Source: Odobenus rosmarus divergens (taxonomy: Eukaryota; Chordata; Mammalia; Carnivora; Odobenidae). Taken from it: 64,000 bases of DNA. The DNA lies in assembly GCF_000321225.1 (NCBI RefSeq), contig NW_004450266.1:7676144-7740143 (forward strand). Reading direction: 5' to 3'. Position 1 is the first letter of the stretch. Every line of letters starts with the position of its first letter. Made by a program: the position numbers and the translations under genes. Of the stretch, positions 35,921 to 47,164 are shown one piece after another. Below the pieces are notes generated by a model. It did not search any database and was not told the DNA's origin. It saw only the letters and a list, made by a program, of their open reading frames with translations.

Positions 35921-36439
35921 CCCTACTCTTTCTGAGACATCAGAATCATGCACCTTGTTATTTATAAAGCAGAGCCGACATGTTGATTCCTTCTAGTATA
36001 ATTTTCTTAAAAATGTAAATGCCAGAACATTTAACATGCCAGCTTTCTTTCCCCACCCCTAGCTTCTAGAATGCACTCAACCCAGATAGGATCAAATAGA
36101 GGGGCATCCTGCAGCCCCAAATCTCTTTAGGACTTCCCTCTTTGCATGTCCATCTCTAGGCTGTGAGCTCTGTGAAAGCAGTGACAATGACATATTCCTC
36201 TTAAAGTCCTAATGTTACTACAATATTTTATACTCTTTGCAAAATGAATGTCCAGATTAAATTTGTATAGTACTTTGTATTCGATAGATAGTGAGCTAAT
36301 GTGTAAAGATTTGATATTTATCAAGTTTTTTTTTTTATTTTTAAGTAAGTACATGGATTGGTTACTTTTAATATAAATCTCTTATCTCCTCTCTGAGTTC
36401 CAATTTCTTCACTGACAAAATGGGCATTTCATTCCATGG

Positions 36440-36620
36440 ATGGCAGTGAAAATAATATTTATATTTATCTAGAATTTAGCACTGGGATACTTTACAAATA
36501 CTAACTCAGTTTGTATAGTAATCACTTAATTTGCAGAACAGCCCCACTTTATGGATGAGAAAACTGAAGAGAAGAGACTTACGAACTTACCTCCGTTTAC
36601 AAACCTGGTAGAAGTGAAAC
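36440..36620 (-). repeat. MIR fragment
   Basis: TAATCACTTAATTTGCAGAAC and TTTATGGATGAGAAAACTGA, then AGAGAAGAGACTTACG, are MIR-like. An incidental 151-codon frame starts in it (36551-37006). Its N-terminal part is just translated MIR, so I do not call it a gene. Confidence 0.65.
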
Positions 36621-37589
36621 CAGCAAAGGGCTTGGTGAAGACTAGGCCAATTGTAAGGGCCTGTGTTCCTGCTCTGCCCGTGGCTGATGTCCTAAAGCCT
36701 CCCATTTCATGTAAGTACCATCCAAACGCAGGAGAAAACAACAAAACCTACATAGGTGTTTCAATTATAACATTTCTTGGATTAACTCAGACTCAGCAGC
36801 TCCTCACTTTGAGAGCCTGCTGTTGGTTTCGCTGGAAGAGCCACAAACAGACTATTTTCTCTGCTTGGCGTTGGCCATCTTCAAAGCCCAGCATGCAGCA
36901 GGGACTCAGGAGAACAAGGTTCAGAGAGGCTAATAATGGTGACCAGGACTTGTACTCATGTCTGTCTGGCTACAAACCCCGTAGTCTTTCCATTAAATCA
37001 CAATAAATTATGAAGGGGACCAAATGGGTCATGTAGAGACTTTCAACTCCATAGCACATGGGATTTCCACAATTCTCGCTTGACAAATACCTGTGACCCT
37101 ACTTATTCCAGATTTTGCTATAGATGCTAAGGCTGTAAAGATGAATGAGACGTAGTCATCTGGAAAAGAATTCTCCAGTTACACTCTAGTTGGGAGACAG
37201 TGCTTTGTCAGTCTGCCTTTCTCAGCCCTCGCTGCTATTGAGTACTGAGGACATTTACACAGCAGACTCGGCCAAGAGTAGCTCTAGAACTCCCACATCT
37301 CTAGCAGGTGGGTTCTGGCATAAATCTGGCTGCCTTAACCTGATTTTCATGTGTCTAGAATGACCCTAAGCACTCCCGTAGCCAACAAGCTATGCTGTTT
37401 CCACTTACTCTTGTTCCTTCAACTTTCAGTTTTCATTTCCTGAAGGCATCCTAAGTCTCAAAATGGAGCTGTAGGCCCGGCCAGAGCCCCCGTCCCACAT
37501 GACTCATGCCGGTCGCTCTTCCTCCTCACAGCTTTCTGGGTCAGGGTTACTCGGGGCTAGGTAAATCTTGGAGAATGAAAAAACACCCA

Positions 37590-38165
37590 CCATACCGGAC
37601 TACAAGGACCATCTTGCATTTGTTTTCTATAGCTGCACAAACTTAGAGGCTTAAAATAACACAAGTTTATTATCTCCCAGTTTCCACGAATTAAGGGTTG
37701 AGCATATTTTAACTGGGTCCTCCACTCAGATCTCAGAGCCAGCTGCTTCCTCACCAAGAGGATCTGCTAGGGAAAGATTCACTTCCAAACTCATTCAGGT
37801 GATTGGAAGGATTTATCTCCTTGCAGTTGTAGGAGTGAGGTCCCCAATGTCTTCCTAGCTGTCAGCTAGGGATCACTCTCAAACCCTTGGGGTTGGAGAC
37901 CTTCAACTCAGCAGGAGGGAACCTCCTTGTGTCAAGTCCCCCTCATGGTTCCAGTCTCTCTGACATCCCCTTCCGTGACCAGCCAGAGAAATGCGTCTGC
38001 TCTTAAAGGCCTTATGTGATTAGGACAGGGGCCCACCCAGGTAATCTCCTTATTTTAAGGCTGACTGTGCCATGTAACACTACCTGATGCTGAGAATAAA
38101 AGGCAACGTGTTCACAGTCTGGGGGATTATGTCAGGAAATCATGGGGGCATCTTGAAATTCTGTC
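37590..38165. repeat. Ancient interspersed repeat, family not assigned
   Basis: TTTCTATAGCTGCACAAAC, TTAGAGGCTTAAAATAACAC, TTATTATCTCCCAG and, further on, GACAGGGGCCCACCCAGGTAA, then TCTCCTTATTTTAAGG and TTGAAATTCTG. This order of phrases occurs in a common mammalian repeat, probably LTR-type, that I cannot name with certainty. Confidence 0.5.
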
Positions 38166-38169
38166 TAGA

Positions 38170-39330
38170 CATACTTGTACCTGGAGAGCGGGGCTGCCAT
38201 CTCCCACCATCCAGTTAAACCTGCTTAGAGAATGATGCCAAGCCTCATTAAAGCCAAATTCATGATCCTTGCCACCCACTTGCAAAGGGAGGTTTGGGCA
38301 GGTGGTCCCATTAGCAAGTCAGCTTCCATGGGCAGCTCAGTCCTTTCACCAAGTGCAGAGTGTCCCCAGCTTCCTGCCCTTTCCTGCACTTCTACAGGCC
38401 TCCCAGCCAAGCTGGCTTCTGGGAAGAAGCTTGTGGATTCTTCCAGGTAAAGGGGCAGTTGGGTGGGAGAAGGTTTAGCAAAGAGGTGACAGGGCCATGG
38501 ACTTGATAGGATTAGAGTTGTATTAAGGGACCGGAAGAACAGGGCTGGAAAGGTCAGGGAAGCCTAAGAGTACACGAAACTGTGGCGCAGGGTTAGTGTG
38601 GAGTGAATGGAAATGGGTGTTTGGGTTTAAGACTTACTGATGGGGGAGAAGTTAAGGAAGGGGCTTATATATCATATTCATATCGGAATCTAACTTGGAT
38701 GTAAATGTAGTCATTTGTTCTCAAGTAGGGGATGACATGACTTAGTGTGTTTGGAGAATAATCATCCTGGGGACAGGTGGGCTGATTTAAGATGGGACCA
38801 TTTAAGAGGCTGCTATAATAGGGTGATGGGTGGGCAGTGGTTCAGGGATTGGAGAAAAGAAGAATGAATGGTTTAGGTACTAATTTTGGAGGTAAAATTG
38901 AGACAACATGAAGGCTGTGTGTGTCTAGGTTTAGTGCATGCTGCTAACTGCACTTCACAATTTTATATGCCACATCACATAAGTCATTCTATATCCTTCC
39001 GTAAACTTTGCATCTGTTTGTCTGCCTTCCTCCGTGATCTATATGACCCTCTGAGCTTTCATCCTTCAGGTGTCAGGCACAATATTTCACCAAGGCTGGG
39101 CTCACTTCCACATGAATTCATAGCAGGGTGAATGCTGTTTCCCCTTCATGGCCCCAGCATGTCGAGCCCTCCTTCCACTGCTAACATGATTTAAGTAAGC
39201 CTCTAATGTGTCACTGATTCCAGATATCTTTTACCAAGCTCTCCAATGGGGTCACTGTTTAAGAAGCATCTGCTCATGATTTAGTGACAGTTGCCTCACC
39301 CTGTCATAATAATAACATCGATGTCTATCA
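38170..39330. other. No gene seen; partly old repeat-like text
   Basis: The part at 38460-38880 has G-rich phrases (AATAATCATCCTGGGGACAG, GAGGCTGCTATAATAGGGTG) typical of an old unnamed mammalian repeat. The remainder is unassigned. Confidence 0.35.
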
Positions 39331-39339
39331 AAAAGCCAT

Positions 39340-39585
39340 GTGTTGGAAATCTAATCTCTGGTCGCAGAAGTCAGGAGAATGGTTCCCCTTCGGGGGTTAC
39401 AGACTGGAAGGGGAAAGAAGGGAGCCTTCTGGGGTGCCAGAAGTGTTCTCTGTCTTTATCTGGTGGTGGTTCCATGGCTGTGTTTACTGTGTAAAAAGTC
39501 ATCAAGCTACCCTTATGATCTGTGTGCTTTACTATATGTGAGTTATGCCTCAGTGAAAACAAATGAAGAAAAGAAAGAAAGAAAA
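39340..39585 (+). repeat. L1 3' UTR fragment
   Basis: CTTCTGGGGTGCCAGAAGTG, TGGTGGTGGTTCCATGGCTG and TTATGATCTGTGTGCTTTAC with a final CTCAGTGAAAAC match the usual end of ancient mammalian L1. Confidence 0.72.
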
Positions 39586-39614
39586 TAACCTTGTGCCGTT
39601 CCTGAAACATATCT

Positions 39615-39780
39615 ATAATTCTTGGAAGGGGAGTTTTATGATCTCCATTATTAAAAAAAAAAAATGGAGGTTCAAGTTTCAGTGACTTCCCCAAAGTCAC
39701 ATGGATAACCAGAGGCAGAGTCAGGATACAAGCCCATGTTGTTCTCATTCCAAAAGCTGTGCTCTCTCAATTATAGGACT
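39615..39780 (-). repeat. MIR
   Basis: ATGATCTCCATTATTAAAAA, GACTTCCCCAAAGTCACATG and GGCAGAGTCAGGATACAAGC are MIR landmarks. Confidence 0.7.
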
Positions 39781-40199
39781 AAGGGTCCGTAGGACTCATT
39801 TCTGCCCTGGATTGTTTTTTAGTCCCTTGTATACAATGACCTCTGGCTCCGTATGTGTCCCTCAGTATGCATGTTAGACACTGTATTCTGTTGTGGTTGG
39901 CTTACTGGGACACACGAGGCCACAGTCCCTTGCACGGGGACAAACTCTGATCTTTACACCACTTATCCAAGGGAAAGGCAAGCTCTGAGATGGGAAATAA
40001 GACTGAGGGGCAAGGGGCTCAGCCTGTGAAGAGAGGATGTTTCTGCCTCTTGCTGGGCCTCTGAGACTGAGCATTCATCAGAGGTAGAGGATGATGGCCT
40101 GTGCCACCTGGGGTTGGGAAGACCCTGGTATGGAAGCCAAAATCTTCAAATGATGCACCTTCCTTCATAAGTGAGATTATCCAGCTTATCTTCCCTCTG

Positions 40200-40400
40200 T
40201 ATTCCTTTGGCAGTGCATGTTTAAGTGGGAAAAAATCTCCTACATCATTCCTCCCCCAAAACACAGATTCCTGAGCCTTACTTCAGACATACATCATCAG
40301 AATATCTGGAACCTGAGCTATTCTAATGAGTTTCCTTGAGGAGTTTCTTTTAATACACCCAAGTGTAAGAGTCACTGCCCTGGAATTTAGAACAGTGATC
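40200..40400 (+). repeat. MER5-like fragment
   Basis: CAGATTCCTGAGCCTTACTT, ATCAGAATATCTGGAACCTG and TAAGAGTCACTGCCCTGGAA resemble a diverged MER5A/B. Confidence 0.45.
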
Positions 40401-40531
40401 TGAGACATGCCAGTACTTTCTCTAGGGAGTTCTACTGACACTCAACCTTAAAAGGGAAGTAGCTCCCCTCTGAGTTCGGAAGGCAGATGACTATAGCAAG
40501 AAAGCCCTGAGGAAAATAGTAGAGGGTCTTT

Positions 40532-40707
40532 TTTTTTTTTTTTTAACATTTTATTTATTTATTTGAGAGAGAGAAGAGCAGGGGGAGAGGGAGAAACAGG
40601 CTCTCCACAGAGCAGAGAGCGTGAAGCGGGACTCGATCCCAGTACTCTGGGATCATGACCTGAGCCTAAGGCAGACGCTTAACTGACTGAGCCACCCAGA
40701 CACCCCC
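40532..40707 (-). repeat. SINEC copy with TSD
   Basis: It starts at the poly-T tail followed by AACATTTTATTTATTTATTTG and ends GAGCCACCCAGACACCC. The flanks AGTAGAGGGTCTTT (from 40518) and AGTAGAGAGTCTTT (from 40708) are a TSD with one difference. Confidence 0.93.
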
Positions 40708-40800
40708 AGTAGAGAGTCTTTGAGGCCAGACTCCCAGACTCACCACAGAGACCCTGACTCACACCAAACTTGAGGCTTTTGATTATTATTATTATTGTTA

Positions 40801-41170
40801 TTATTTTTTTTTAGATACTTGATATAAAATCCACCTTTGTAAAGCTTTAGTGTTTGGCCAACGTGATGTCATTGTCAAGATACAAAACAATTCCATCACC
40901 CCCTGGCCAAATTTCCTTGTATCCTTTTCTAGTCTCTCTATTCCCACTTCTAATCTCTGCGACCACTGATCTGTTTCTGTTTTGCCTTTTCCAGAAGGAT
41001 GACATTCTATGTAAATGAAATCACAAAGCCTTTTGTGTCTGGTTTCTTTCACTTTCTCAGCATAGTACATTTGTTACTATGTAGTTCATGGTGCTGTGTG
41101 TTTCAGGAGTTCGTTCCCTTTCATTGCTGAGTCATACTCCATTGTATGGACATACCACAGTTTGTGTGAG
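40801..41170 (-). repeat. L1 3' region fragment
   Basis: The plus strand carries the reverse complement of the L1 end: CAAGATACAAAACAATTCC, GACCACTGATCTGTTTCTG, CATTGCTGAGTCATACTCC and ATTGTATGGACATACCACAG. Confidence 0.75.
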
Positions 41171-41174
41171 CAAA

Positions 41175-42285
41175 GAGGAATTGCCCTAAGATGGGGTTGG
41201 GGGGGGGCTGGGTGTGTGATTGAGAGCCCTCAGCTGGAATGTGACAGGGTGACCCTGAACTGCCTCTGGATATCACCCAAGCACCATGAATGGAGAATAA
41301 TGCCTTAGATATATGGACACCCCTGACTAGGAACGTGTTTTATAAAAGGTGGCCCTAGAATGCCAAGATTTGCTTATAGATTTCAAATCTGATTTTGAGG
41401 ACATTGGTGAAAGGACATCAGAATGTCTGTCTGCTTTTGCAACAAGTTGCCTTGTTACAGACTGAGGGTGAAGAGCACTGAAACTGTAGTAACAAGTCCA
41501 AGGATCTGCTACTTTCCAGTGAGGGGAACTTGGGGAAGCTCTGTTCACTGGGAAGTCCCAGTTTACTTCATCTAACTCCTTCCTGCTCTGCTTACCTTCC
41601 CTAGGTCTTAGAGATTCAGGTAGGGTAGCAAATGCCAGACACTGTCAGAACCCTGAATTTATTTACACGTTAATTACTTTTAGGGGCATTTCTGCATGTG
41701 TTACATCTGTATCATTAAAAATGTGTTATATTTGTATTACTATAAATCTGTGTGGCTCAAAGGTAGTATATACCCCCATCTTGAGGTAGAACCTCAAGAA
41801 CCTTTGAAGGAAAGGAAGGAAGAGAATCTATATAACATCCAGTTTAAACTCAGGCAGTTCAGTTTAAGAGTTACGTTGTCATAAATATTTTCCTAAATAA
41901 TTTCAGGTATAAGAATGGGTCATTTTGATTTTGGTGAGTATGGACAAATTAAAATCCCTTAATTTTTTTCGTTTGTTTGAAAATTTCATATTTGATATGT
42001 ACCCTAAAAGCTATCAAGTTAAATTGTTAATTATAAGGTCAAAGATACATTCAAAACTTATGGTATAAAATATCATTTCGTTATAAAGTTTACATATTAC
42101 ATCATTAAATTGGTTCAAATGTCCTAGTATGTTAAATATCAAATCTTCTGAAGTTCTGATAGGTTTGAAATAAAATTAACCCCTTTTTAGAATTGAAGTT
42201 TAGGCTGATGACATCAGAATCACTCTGATGAGTGAGAGTAACTGTATGGTTATTATGAGGTTAGAATACTTATAAAATTATATAA
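41175..42285. other. No gene seen; AT-rich unique sequence
   Basis: Nothing recognisable up to the SINE at 42288. The part 41640-42230 is AT-rich and free of repeats that I can name, and is a minor candidate for conserved sequence. Confidence 0.4.
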
Positions 42286-42287
42286 TA

Positions 42288-42480
42288 GGGGTGCCTGCGT
42301 GGCTCAGATGGTTAAGCATCTGCCTTCAGCTCGGGTCATGATCCCAGGGTCCTGGGATGGAGTCCTACATGGGGGTGCCTGGTTGGTGGGGAGTCTGCTT
42401 CTCCCTCTGCCTTCTACTCTTCCCCCTGCTTGTGCTCTCTCTCTCTCTGTCAAATAAATAAATAAAATCTTAAAAAACAA
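42288..42480 (+). repeat. SINEC copy with rearranged middle
   Basis: GGGGTGCCTGCGTGGCTCAG opens it, and CAAATAAATAAATAAAATCTT with an A tail closes it. Around 42370 a second GGGGTGCCTGGTTGG-like segment replaces the usual CGGGCTCCCTGCTCAGCGGG, an unusual internal change. Confidence 0.92.
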
Positions 42481-42509
42481 AAGCTTAATACTTATAATAA
42501 CATATATAG

Positions 42510-42740
42510 GTTAGGGGAAGTTCTGGTACATTGATTGGGGGCTTGCTATGCAGCATACCAAGGATATCTCTGCAGAGTAATAAACTTTAATAATATAAAA
42601 TTCCTGCCTTCATGGGACTCACAGTCTAAAGGGTATCTGTGGTGTGGCAGGAGGAGAGACAGATAAAAGGATAATTCTGATTCAACTGATAACATTCTGT
42701 ATGGTAGATATAGTCACAATGATATGAGACCATAAAAGAC
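42510..42740 (-). repeat. L2 3' end
   Basis: TTCATGGGACTCACAGTCTA, GGAGAGACAGATAAAAGGAT and a TTCTGTATGGTAGATATAG continuation are the reverse complement of L2. Confidence 0.6.
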
Positions 42741-42764
42741 ACTGAACCTTGAGTGTTTGTGAGA

Positions 42765-42885
42765 ATAGTCTCCTTTCTCTGTGCCCCAATTTCCTCAGAA
42801 ACTACCTCATAGTGTAGTCATGAGGATTAAATGAGCTAATATCTGTGAACTACTTGGCACACAGTAGATACTATTTAAAAAATTT
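42765..42885 (+). repeat. MIR 3' part
   Basis: GCCCCAATTTCCTCAGAAAC, AGTCATGAGGATTAAATGAG and TGGCACACAGTAGATAC are typical of the MIR 3' part. Confidence 0.75.
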
Positions 42886-42889
42886 AAAT

Positions 42890-43740
42890 AAACAGATAGC
42901 CCAAGGGATCTGATGGTAAGATCTGGAGAAGAGAGAGCAGAGCAAGTTCAGAGCTATGCTCAGTTTCTTTTTGGCAGGAGGATAAGATGTGAGGAGTGAA
43001 GCTGAAAGCTGTGGGTGTGGGGAGTTGTTATGGTGAGCATGGTAGACCATCCTAAGGCTGTTGGGTTTTACCCTGAGTGTAATGAGAAGCAATGAAAGGA
43101 TTTTATTTATTTAATATTTATTTATTCACTATTTATTCATCTTTAGAGAGAGAGAGAGCATGAGCAGGAGGGGCGGAGGGAGAGAGAGAGAATCCCAATC
43201 AGACTCTGTACTGAACATGGAACCTGACTCAGGACTCCATCTCAGGACCTGGAGATCATGATCGGAGCAGAAACCCAGAGTTGGATGCTCAACTGACTAT
43301 GCCACCCAGGGGCTCTGCAATAAGAAGATTTTAAATCAGGTAGTGAGCTGAAAGGACCAGAACCAAGGAACCCAGTGAAGATTCTTTGTGATATTACAAC
43401 TAATAAAAGCTGGTGACCTGAACTAGGGAGGTGAAGAAGTAGTAAGGAGGTAGAATCAACAGATCGTTAGGAAAGGTTGTAAGGAGTTGAGAAGATAGGG
43501 ATCTAAGTGTGATTCCCAAGTGTCTGGCTTCCGTGTCTTGGGGACTGGAGGAGACATTTGCTAGCAGAGAGACTGGCAGGGGAGGAAGAGAAGGCGCCAG
43601 ATGTGGCCAAGATGGATGTTGTGCGTGGAACCCGGTCTGTCTGGGCAGTTGGGGACACACAGGTGGTGACCGCTCACTCCAGGGCCTGAATGGATGGTGT
43701 CCCGGTGGCTGTACCACAAGCAAGGGAGAGATGACGGGAC
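42890..43740. repeat. Repeat-like G-rich stretch split by a SINE, unassigned
   Basis: The text around the SINE at 43106-43316 (GAGAAGCAATGAAAGGATTTTA before, then TAGGATCTAAGTGTGATTCC-like purine-rich phrases after) resembles a long ancient mammalian repeat. I cannot set the family or limits. Confidence 0.35.
43106..43316 (-). repeat. SINEC copy, older
   Basis: Tail-first TTATTTATTTAATATTTATT leads to GCCACCCAGGGGCTCT. The flanks at 43089-43105 and 43317-43333 match at 14 of 17 positions with three transitions, which fits an old TSD. It splits an older repeat-like sequence. Confidence 0.88.
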
Positions 43741-44689
43741 ATTGCTGTCCTTGATTTGGGTGTGTGGAACTGAGGGCCAACTCAGTTGCGGGCTAGACGG
43801 CTCTTCCAGGGAATAAGCCCAAAGCTGGATGGAGCTCAGTGCAGAGCAACAAAGTTAAATAAAGCCCAGAAAAGGGGGAGTTAGGGAAAGGGGAAAATGA
43901 GCACCCTGGAGGGTCTGTGGAGCTGCCCGTGTCTGCCACGGCTGCAGGTCCCTCCTGAGGAGAGCAGCCCCACAAGGTCCTTCCTGATGAGTCACTGCGG
44001 TCAGGCACATGGGTCTCAAGCAAAAACAAGCCAGCTACCTGTCCTACAGTGATCAGCCCAGGGCCTGATGCCTGGGCCGATGATGTACAATGATGTGCAA
44101 GGAGGTAGTTACTGTTGCCCATCCCTACCACCGTCCCAACACAGCGTGGAAAGAAAAAAAAGTCACTAAGAACACTCGATATTGGATAGTGGCAAATGTG
44201 TTCAACGCATGTACTCTCTTAGTAAGGATAAACAGCTCCCATAGATAAGAGTATACTGAACCACATTGAGCTACTCCCTGAGTGTTGGGGCCCAGAGTGA
44301 TTTTCTAGCAGTGAAAAAGATGACACCATGCCTATCTCATGCCCAGTATTTGAGTGCAGTCAATCCCATTATTATCCACTTTTGCCAGAGGAAGAAACTG
44401 AGGCTCAACATGTAACATTGTTATAAAAGCCAAAAATCAAACTCATTCATTGAGTAGGTAGAACTCCTAGTCTGCAGCTAACTGGGATATTTTCCCCTCT
44501 ATTCTACACTGCCTTGCAATATTTTGATAAATATAATTCAATCATCTGCCTATGATAAGTTTTATTAAAATGTCAAGAGGCTTACCAGTCAGAATGAAAA
44601 TGCAGGATAAAAAACATATGTGTGGATTTTACTAAACCCCACTCTGTTGGAATATAATTCCTACTGTTCAACAAATCCAGGCTCTCTCA

Positions 44690-45770
44690 TCTCTATTCTA
44701 TTGTGCTAAGAACACAAAGTGATAGGAGGAATAATGTTTTCCTTTTTCTCTGCTCAAGCTTTGAGCTTAACGCTGGACACAGCATGCTGTTTTTGGTCCA
44801 AAAGCCAGGGAATTTGATAGTTACCGCACTAATGCATTTCGCTTCATCTAAAATCTTATTCCCCAAGTTTGGAACAACTGGCTACCCTCTATGGTAAAAC
44901 TTTATCTGCCTGTTTTTTCCTTTTCTGCAAAAACCACCCATCATAATACACGGTTATTTTTTATTATTATTAAAACCACAAAAACTCCTAATCTCTGGTA
45001 AGAAAACATGAAAGGAAGCCCAAACAGCATCGGGTTCTTGCTCGGCTCTGCTCTGCTCTACCCCACACCAAGGCTTTCAGGAGGCAAAAGTTGGCATTAT
45101 CAGGGGCCTCAAAGGCACACCAGTTGCGGGGACGTACATCCAGGAACAAAGTGAAATCTTTCCTGAACAAGCGATTATCAAATTACAAACCTGTCACAGG
45201 CGCTTCCTGGGAAGGGTCAGCACCTTCCCTTGTTCCCAACAGACAAAGAATGTGTGACAGGCCAATCAATACTTCAGTTAACTAAACTGGCTAATAACAG
45301 CACTGACAGTGCACAAAGCGTGGTTTAAAGACAATGAAATAAAAGTGCCTTTTTATGGACTTTTTTTCTTTCCTATTCAACAGCTTGTGGGTCCTGCTTT
45401 TTCTTTTTCTTTTTTTTTTTCTTTCCCTTTTTCTTTCACGACACGGGGCTGAGGGTGACTCTAAACTCAAATATAAAAGGAGAGGAGACATAACTCCCAG
45501 CTAATGATGTACATGGGGGGCATGCTTCCTCAAGAACAAAGGAGTGGCCGAGGAGGGGAGGGAAGCCAACTGAGTTATCAGCTTCCGGCGGATGATGGAG
45601 GAGGCCCAAATCAATTGTCATTAACTAATTACTCTTCTCCTTTTGTCAGCATAAATTGGTTCATCCAATGTGTTTTCCAAGTGTGTCAGGTGAATTGCAT
45701 TAAAAAGGATAAACAGCACTCTTTTCCATACACTCTGTCGAAAATCTTAACAGCTTAATTGTTGTTCTGC
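44690..45770. promoter_or_regulatory. Repeat-free block, candidate conserved non-coding element or enhancer
   Basis: I see no SINE, LINE, LTR or MIR in this kilobase, in contrast to its surroundings, and a MIR starts at its 3' edge. It holds four ACAAAG cores as bound by SOX/TCF HMG proteins: AACAAAG 45145, GACAAAG 45242, CACAAAG 45312 and AACAAAGG 45535. Homeodomain-type sites are CTAATGAT at 45501 and TAATTA at 45626, the latter within CATTAACTAATTACTC. The composition (mixed AT-rich words, no simple repeats, no long ORF) is like that of vertebrate developmental enhancers. Function is inferred from composition only; alignment to other mammals would decide it. Confidence 0.35.
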
Positions 45771-45940
45771 TGATTAGAAAGGCAGCACGGTGTAGTAATT
45801 AAGGGCCAGGTCTGGGACTACTCAGATTTGAAGTGTCCTCCAACACCTCCTAGTGCTAGGGCCGGGAGCAAGTTTCTTACCAGCAAAATGAGAAGAACAG
45901 TCAGGGTGGTATGAGAATTTTAAAAAGGAAACATCGATTT
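45771..45940 (+). repeat. MIR, first part, interrupted by a SINE
   Basis: AGGCAGCACGGTGTAGTAAT, TAAGGGCCAGGTCTGGGACT and TACCAGCAAAATGAGAAGAA fit MIR. Its 3' part, with GTACTAGGCATGGTGACCGG, continues at about 46035-46110 after the SINE at 45941-46034. Confidence 0.75.
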
Positions 45941-46034
45941 TCTTTTAAAGATTTTATTTATTTACTTGAGATAGAGCAAGAGTGAGAGAGCGAGAGCACA
46001 GAGGGAGAGGGAGAAGCAGAAGCAGACTTTCCTC
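45941..46034 (-). repeat. 5'-truncated SINEC inside a MIR
   Basis: Only the tail and GA-rich part is present (TTAAAGATTTTATTTATTTAC up to GAAGCAGACTTTCC). TCGATTTT on both sides is a short TSD. It interrupts a MIR copy, so it is younger than that MIR. Confidence 0.8.
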
Positions 46035-46110
46035 GATTTTAGAAAGTAAAATAAAGATATGATGTAAAGTACTAGGCATGGTGACCGGCACACAGTGAGA
46101 TAATACACAT
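46035..46110 (+). repeat. MIR, second part
   Basis: AAAGTACTAGGCATGGTGAC and CGGCACACAGTGAGATAATA complete the MIR that begins at 45771. Confidence 0.7.
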
Positions 46111-46304
46111 GTGATAGTAGAGTTGTCAGTCTTTCCTAGTGATAGTAGGGGCCATATAGACACGGGGGCTGCATCTCTTCAATGCAAAATACCCAGATTC
46201 TCAAAAATAACTCATTTAATCAGCGATATCAATAATTCTAGCATCTTGTCTCCACAAAATGTCATGGTTATAAAGCACTTTCCTAACCAACAGCATTTTT
46301 AATT

Positions 46305-46520
46305 TTTAATTTTTATTATTTTTTTTAAGATCTTTATTTATTTGACAGAGAGAGTGAGAGAGAGAGAGTGTACAAGCAGGCAGAGCGGCAGGCAGAGGGA
46401 GAAGGAGAAGCAGACTCCCTGCTGAACAAGGGGCCAGATGCGGGGCTCAATCTCAGAGTTCTGGGATCATGACCTGAGCTGAAGGCAGATGCTTCACCGA
46501 CTGAGCCACTCAGGTGCCCC
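46305..46520 (-). repeat. SINEC, first unit of a SINE pair
   Basis: This is a full-length minus-strand copy, from the T-rich tail through AAGATCTTTATTTATTTGAC to GAGCCACTCAGGTGCCCC. A sequence resembling the target site (TTAACATCATTTTT) follows at 46521 and separates it from a second SINE. Confidence 0.9.
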
Positions 46521-46535
46521 TTAACATCATTTTTC

Positions 46536-46710
46536 CAAAAGCTATATTTATTCTTTTTTCATTTTGAGGGGCATAAAGAGAGAAAGAGAGAGAATCCCAA
46601 GCAGACTTCTCAGAGCCCCACATGGGGCTCAATCCCAGGACCCTGAGATTATGACCTGAACTGAAATCAGGAGTCCGCTGCTTAACCGACTGAGCCACCC
46701 AGGCGCCCCA
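46536..46710 (-). repeat. SINEC, second unit of a SINE pair
   Basis: It runs from about CCAAAAGCTATATTTATTC to GAGCCACCCAGGCGCCCC. The pair as a whole is bounded by a perfect 22-base repeat at 46283-46304 and 46711-46732, beginning CTAACCAACAGCATTTTT. Confidence 0.88.
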
Positions 46711-46864
46711 CTAACCAACAGCATTTTTAATTGTCAGAACATTTGCCAAGGTAAATAGGTTTCGAATTAGTATTGCAGAAGGGGAGATTGAAGCTGAGTG
46801 AGGTCGTATAACTGGTGAGTGTCCTCAGCCACAAGTTGTAAACCCCACCCAGTGAACGGGGTAC

Positions 46865-46990
46865 AACATTCAACTTTAGTAATCAGACCTGGGTTTCAGT
46901 CTTTGCTTCCCAACTTCCTCACTGTGTGACAGCAAGCACCTTGCTTAACTTCTCTATGCTTCACTCTCCTCATCTGCAAAAACGAGGATA
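46865..46990 (+). repeat. MIR
   Basis: CAGACCTGGGTTTCAGTCTT, CACTGTGTGACAGCAAGCAC and TTCACTCTCCTCATCTGCAA are MIR landmarks. Confidence 0.8.
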
Positions 46991-47164
46991 TTTTGGTATT
47001 TTGGTCTATGTTACTCAATCCCTTGTGAGTTAGTTCCCTTGAACTTCACCCCGGGTGGCTTATGCTAATAAAGTGAAGTTTCTCCATCTGCAAAGTAAAA
47101 CTCAGACACCTGGACAGTTAACCACTGCTTCCTGACATGTCATCTCTTTCTGTTAGGTAGAAGA

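Noticed and set aside
36551..37006. 151-codon plus-strand frame as a gene
   Set aside because: Its start is translated MIR sequence, and the remainder shows no domain, signal or codon pattern that I recognise.
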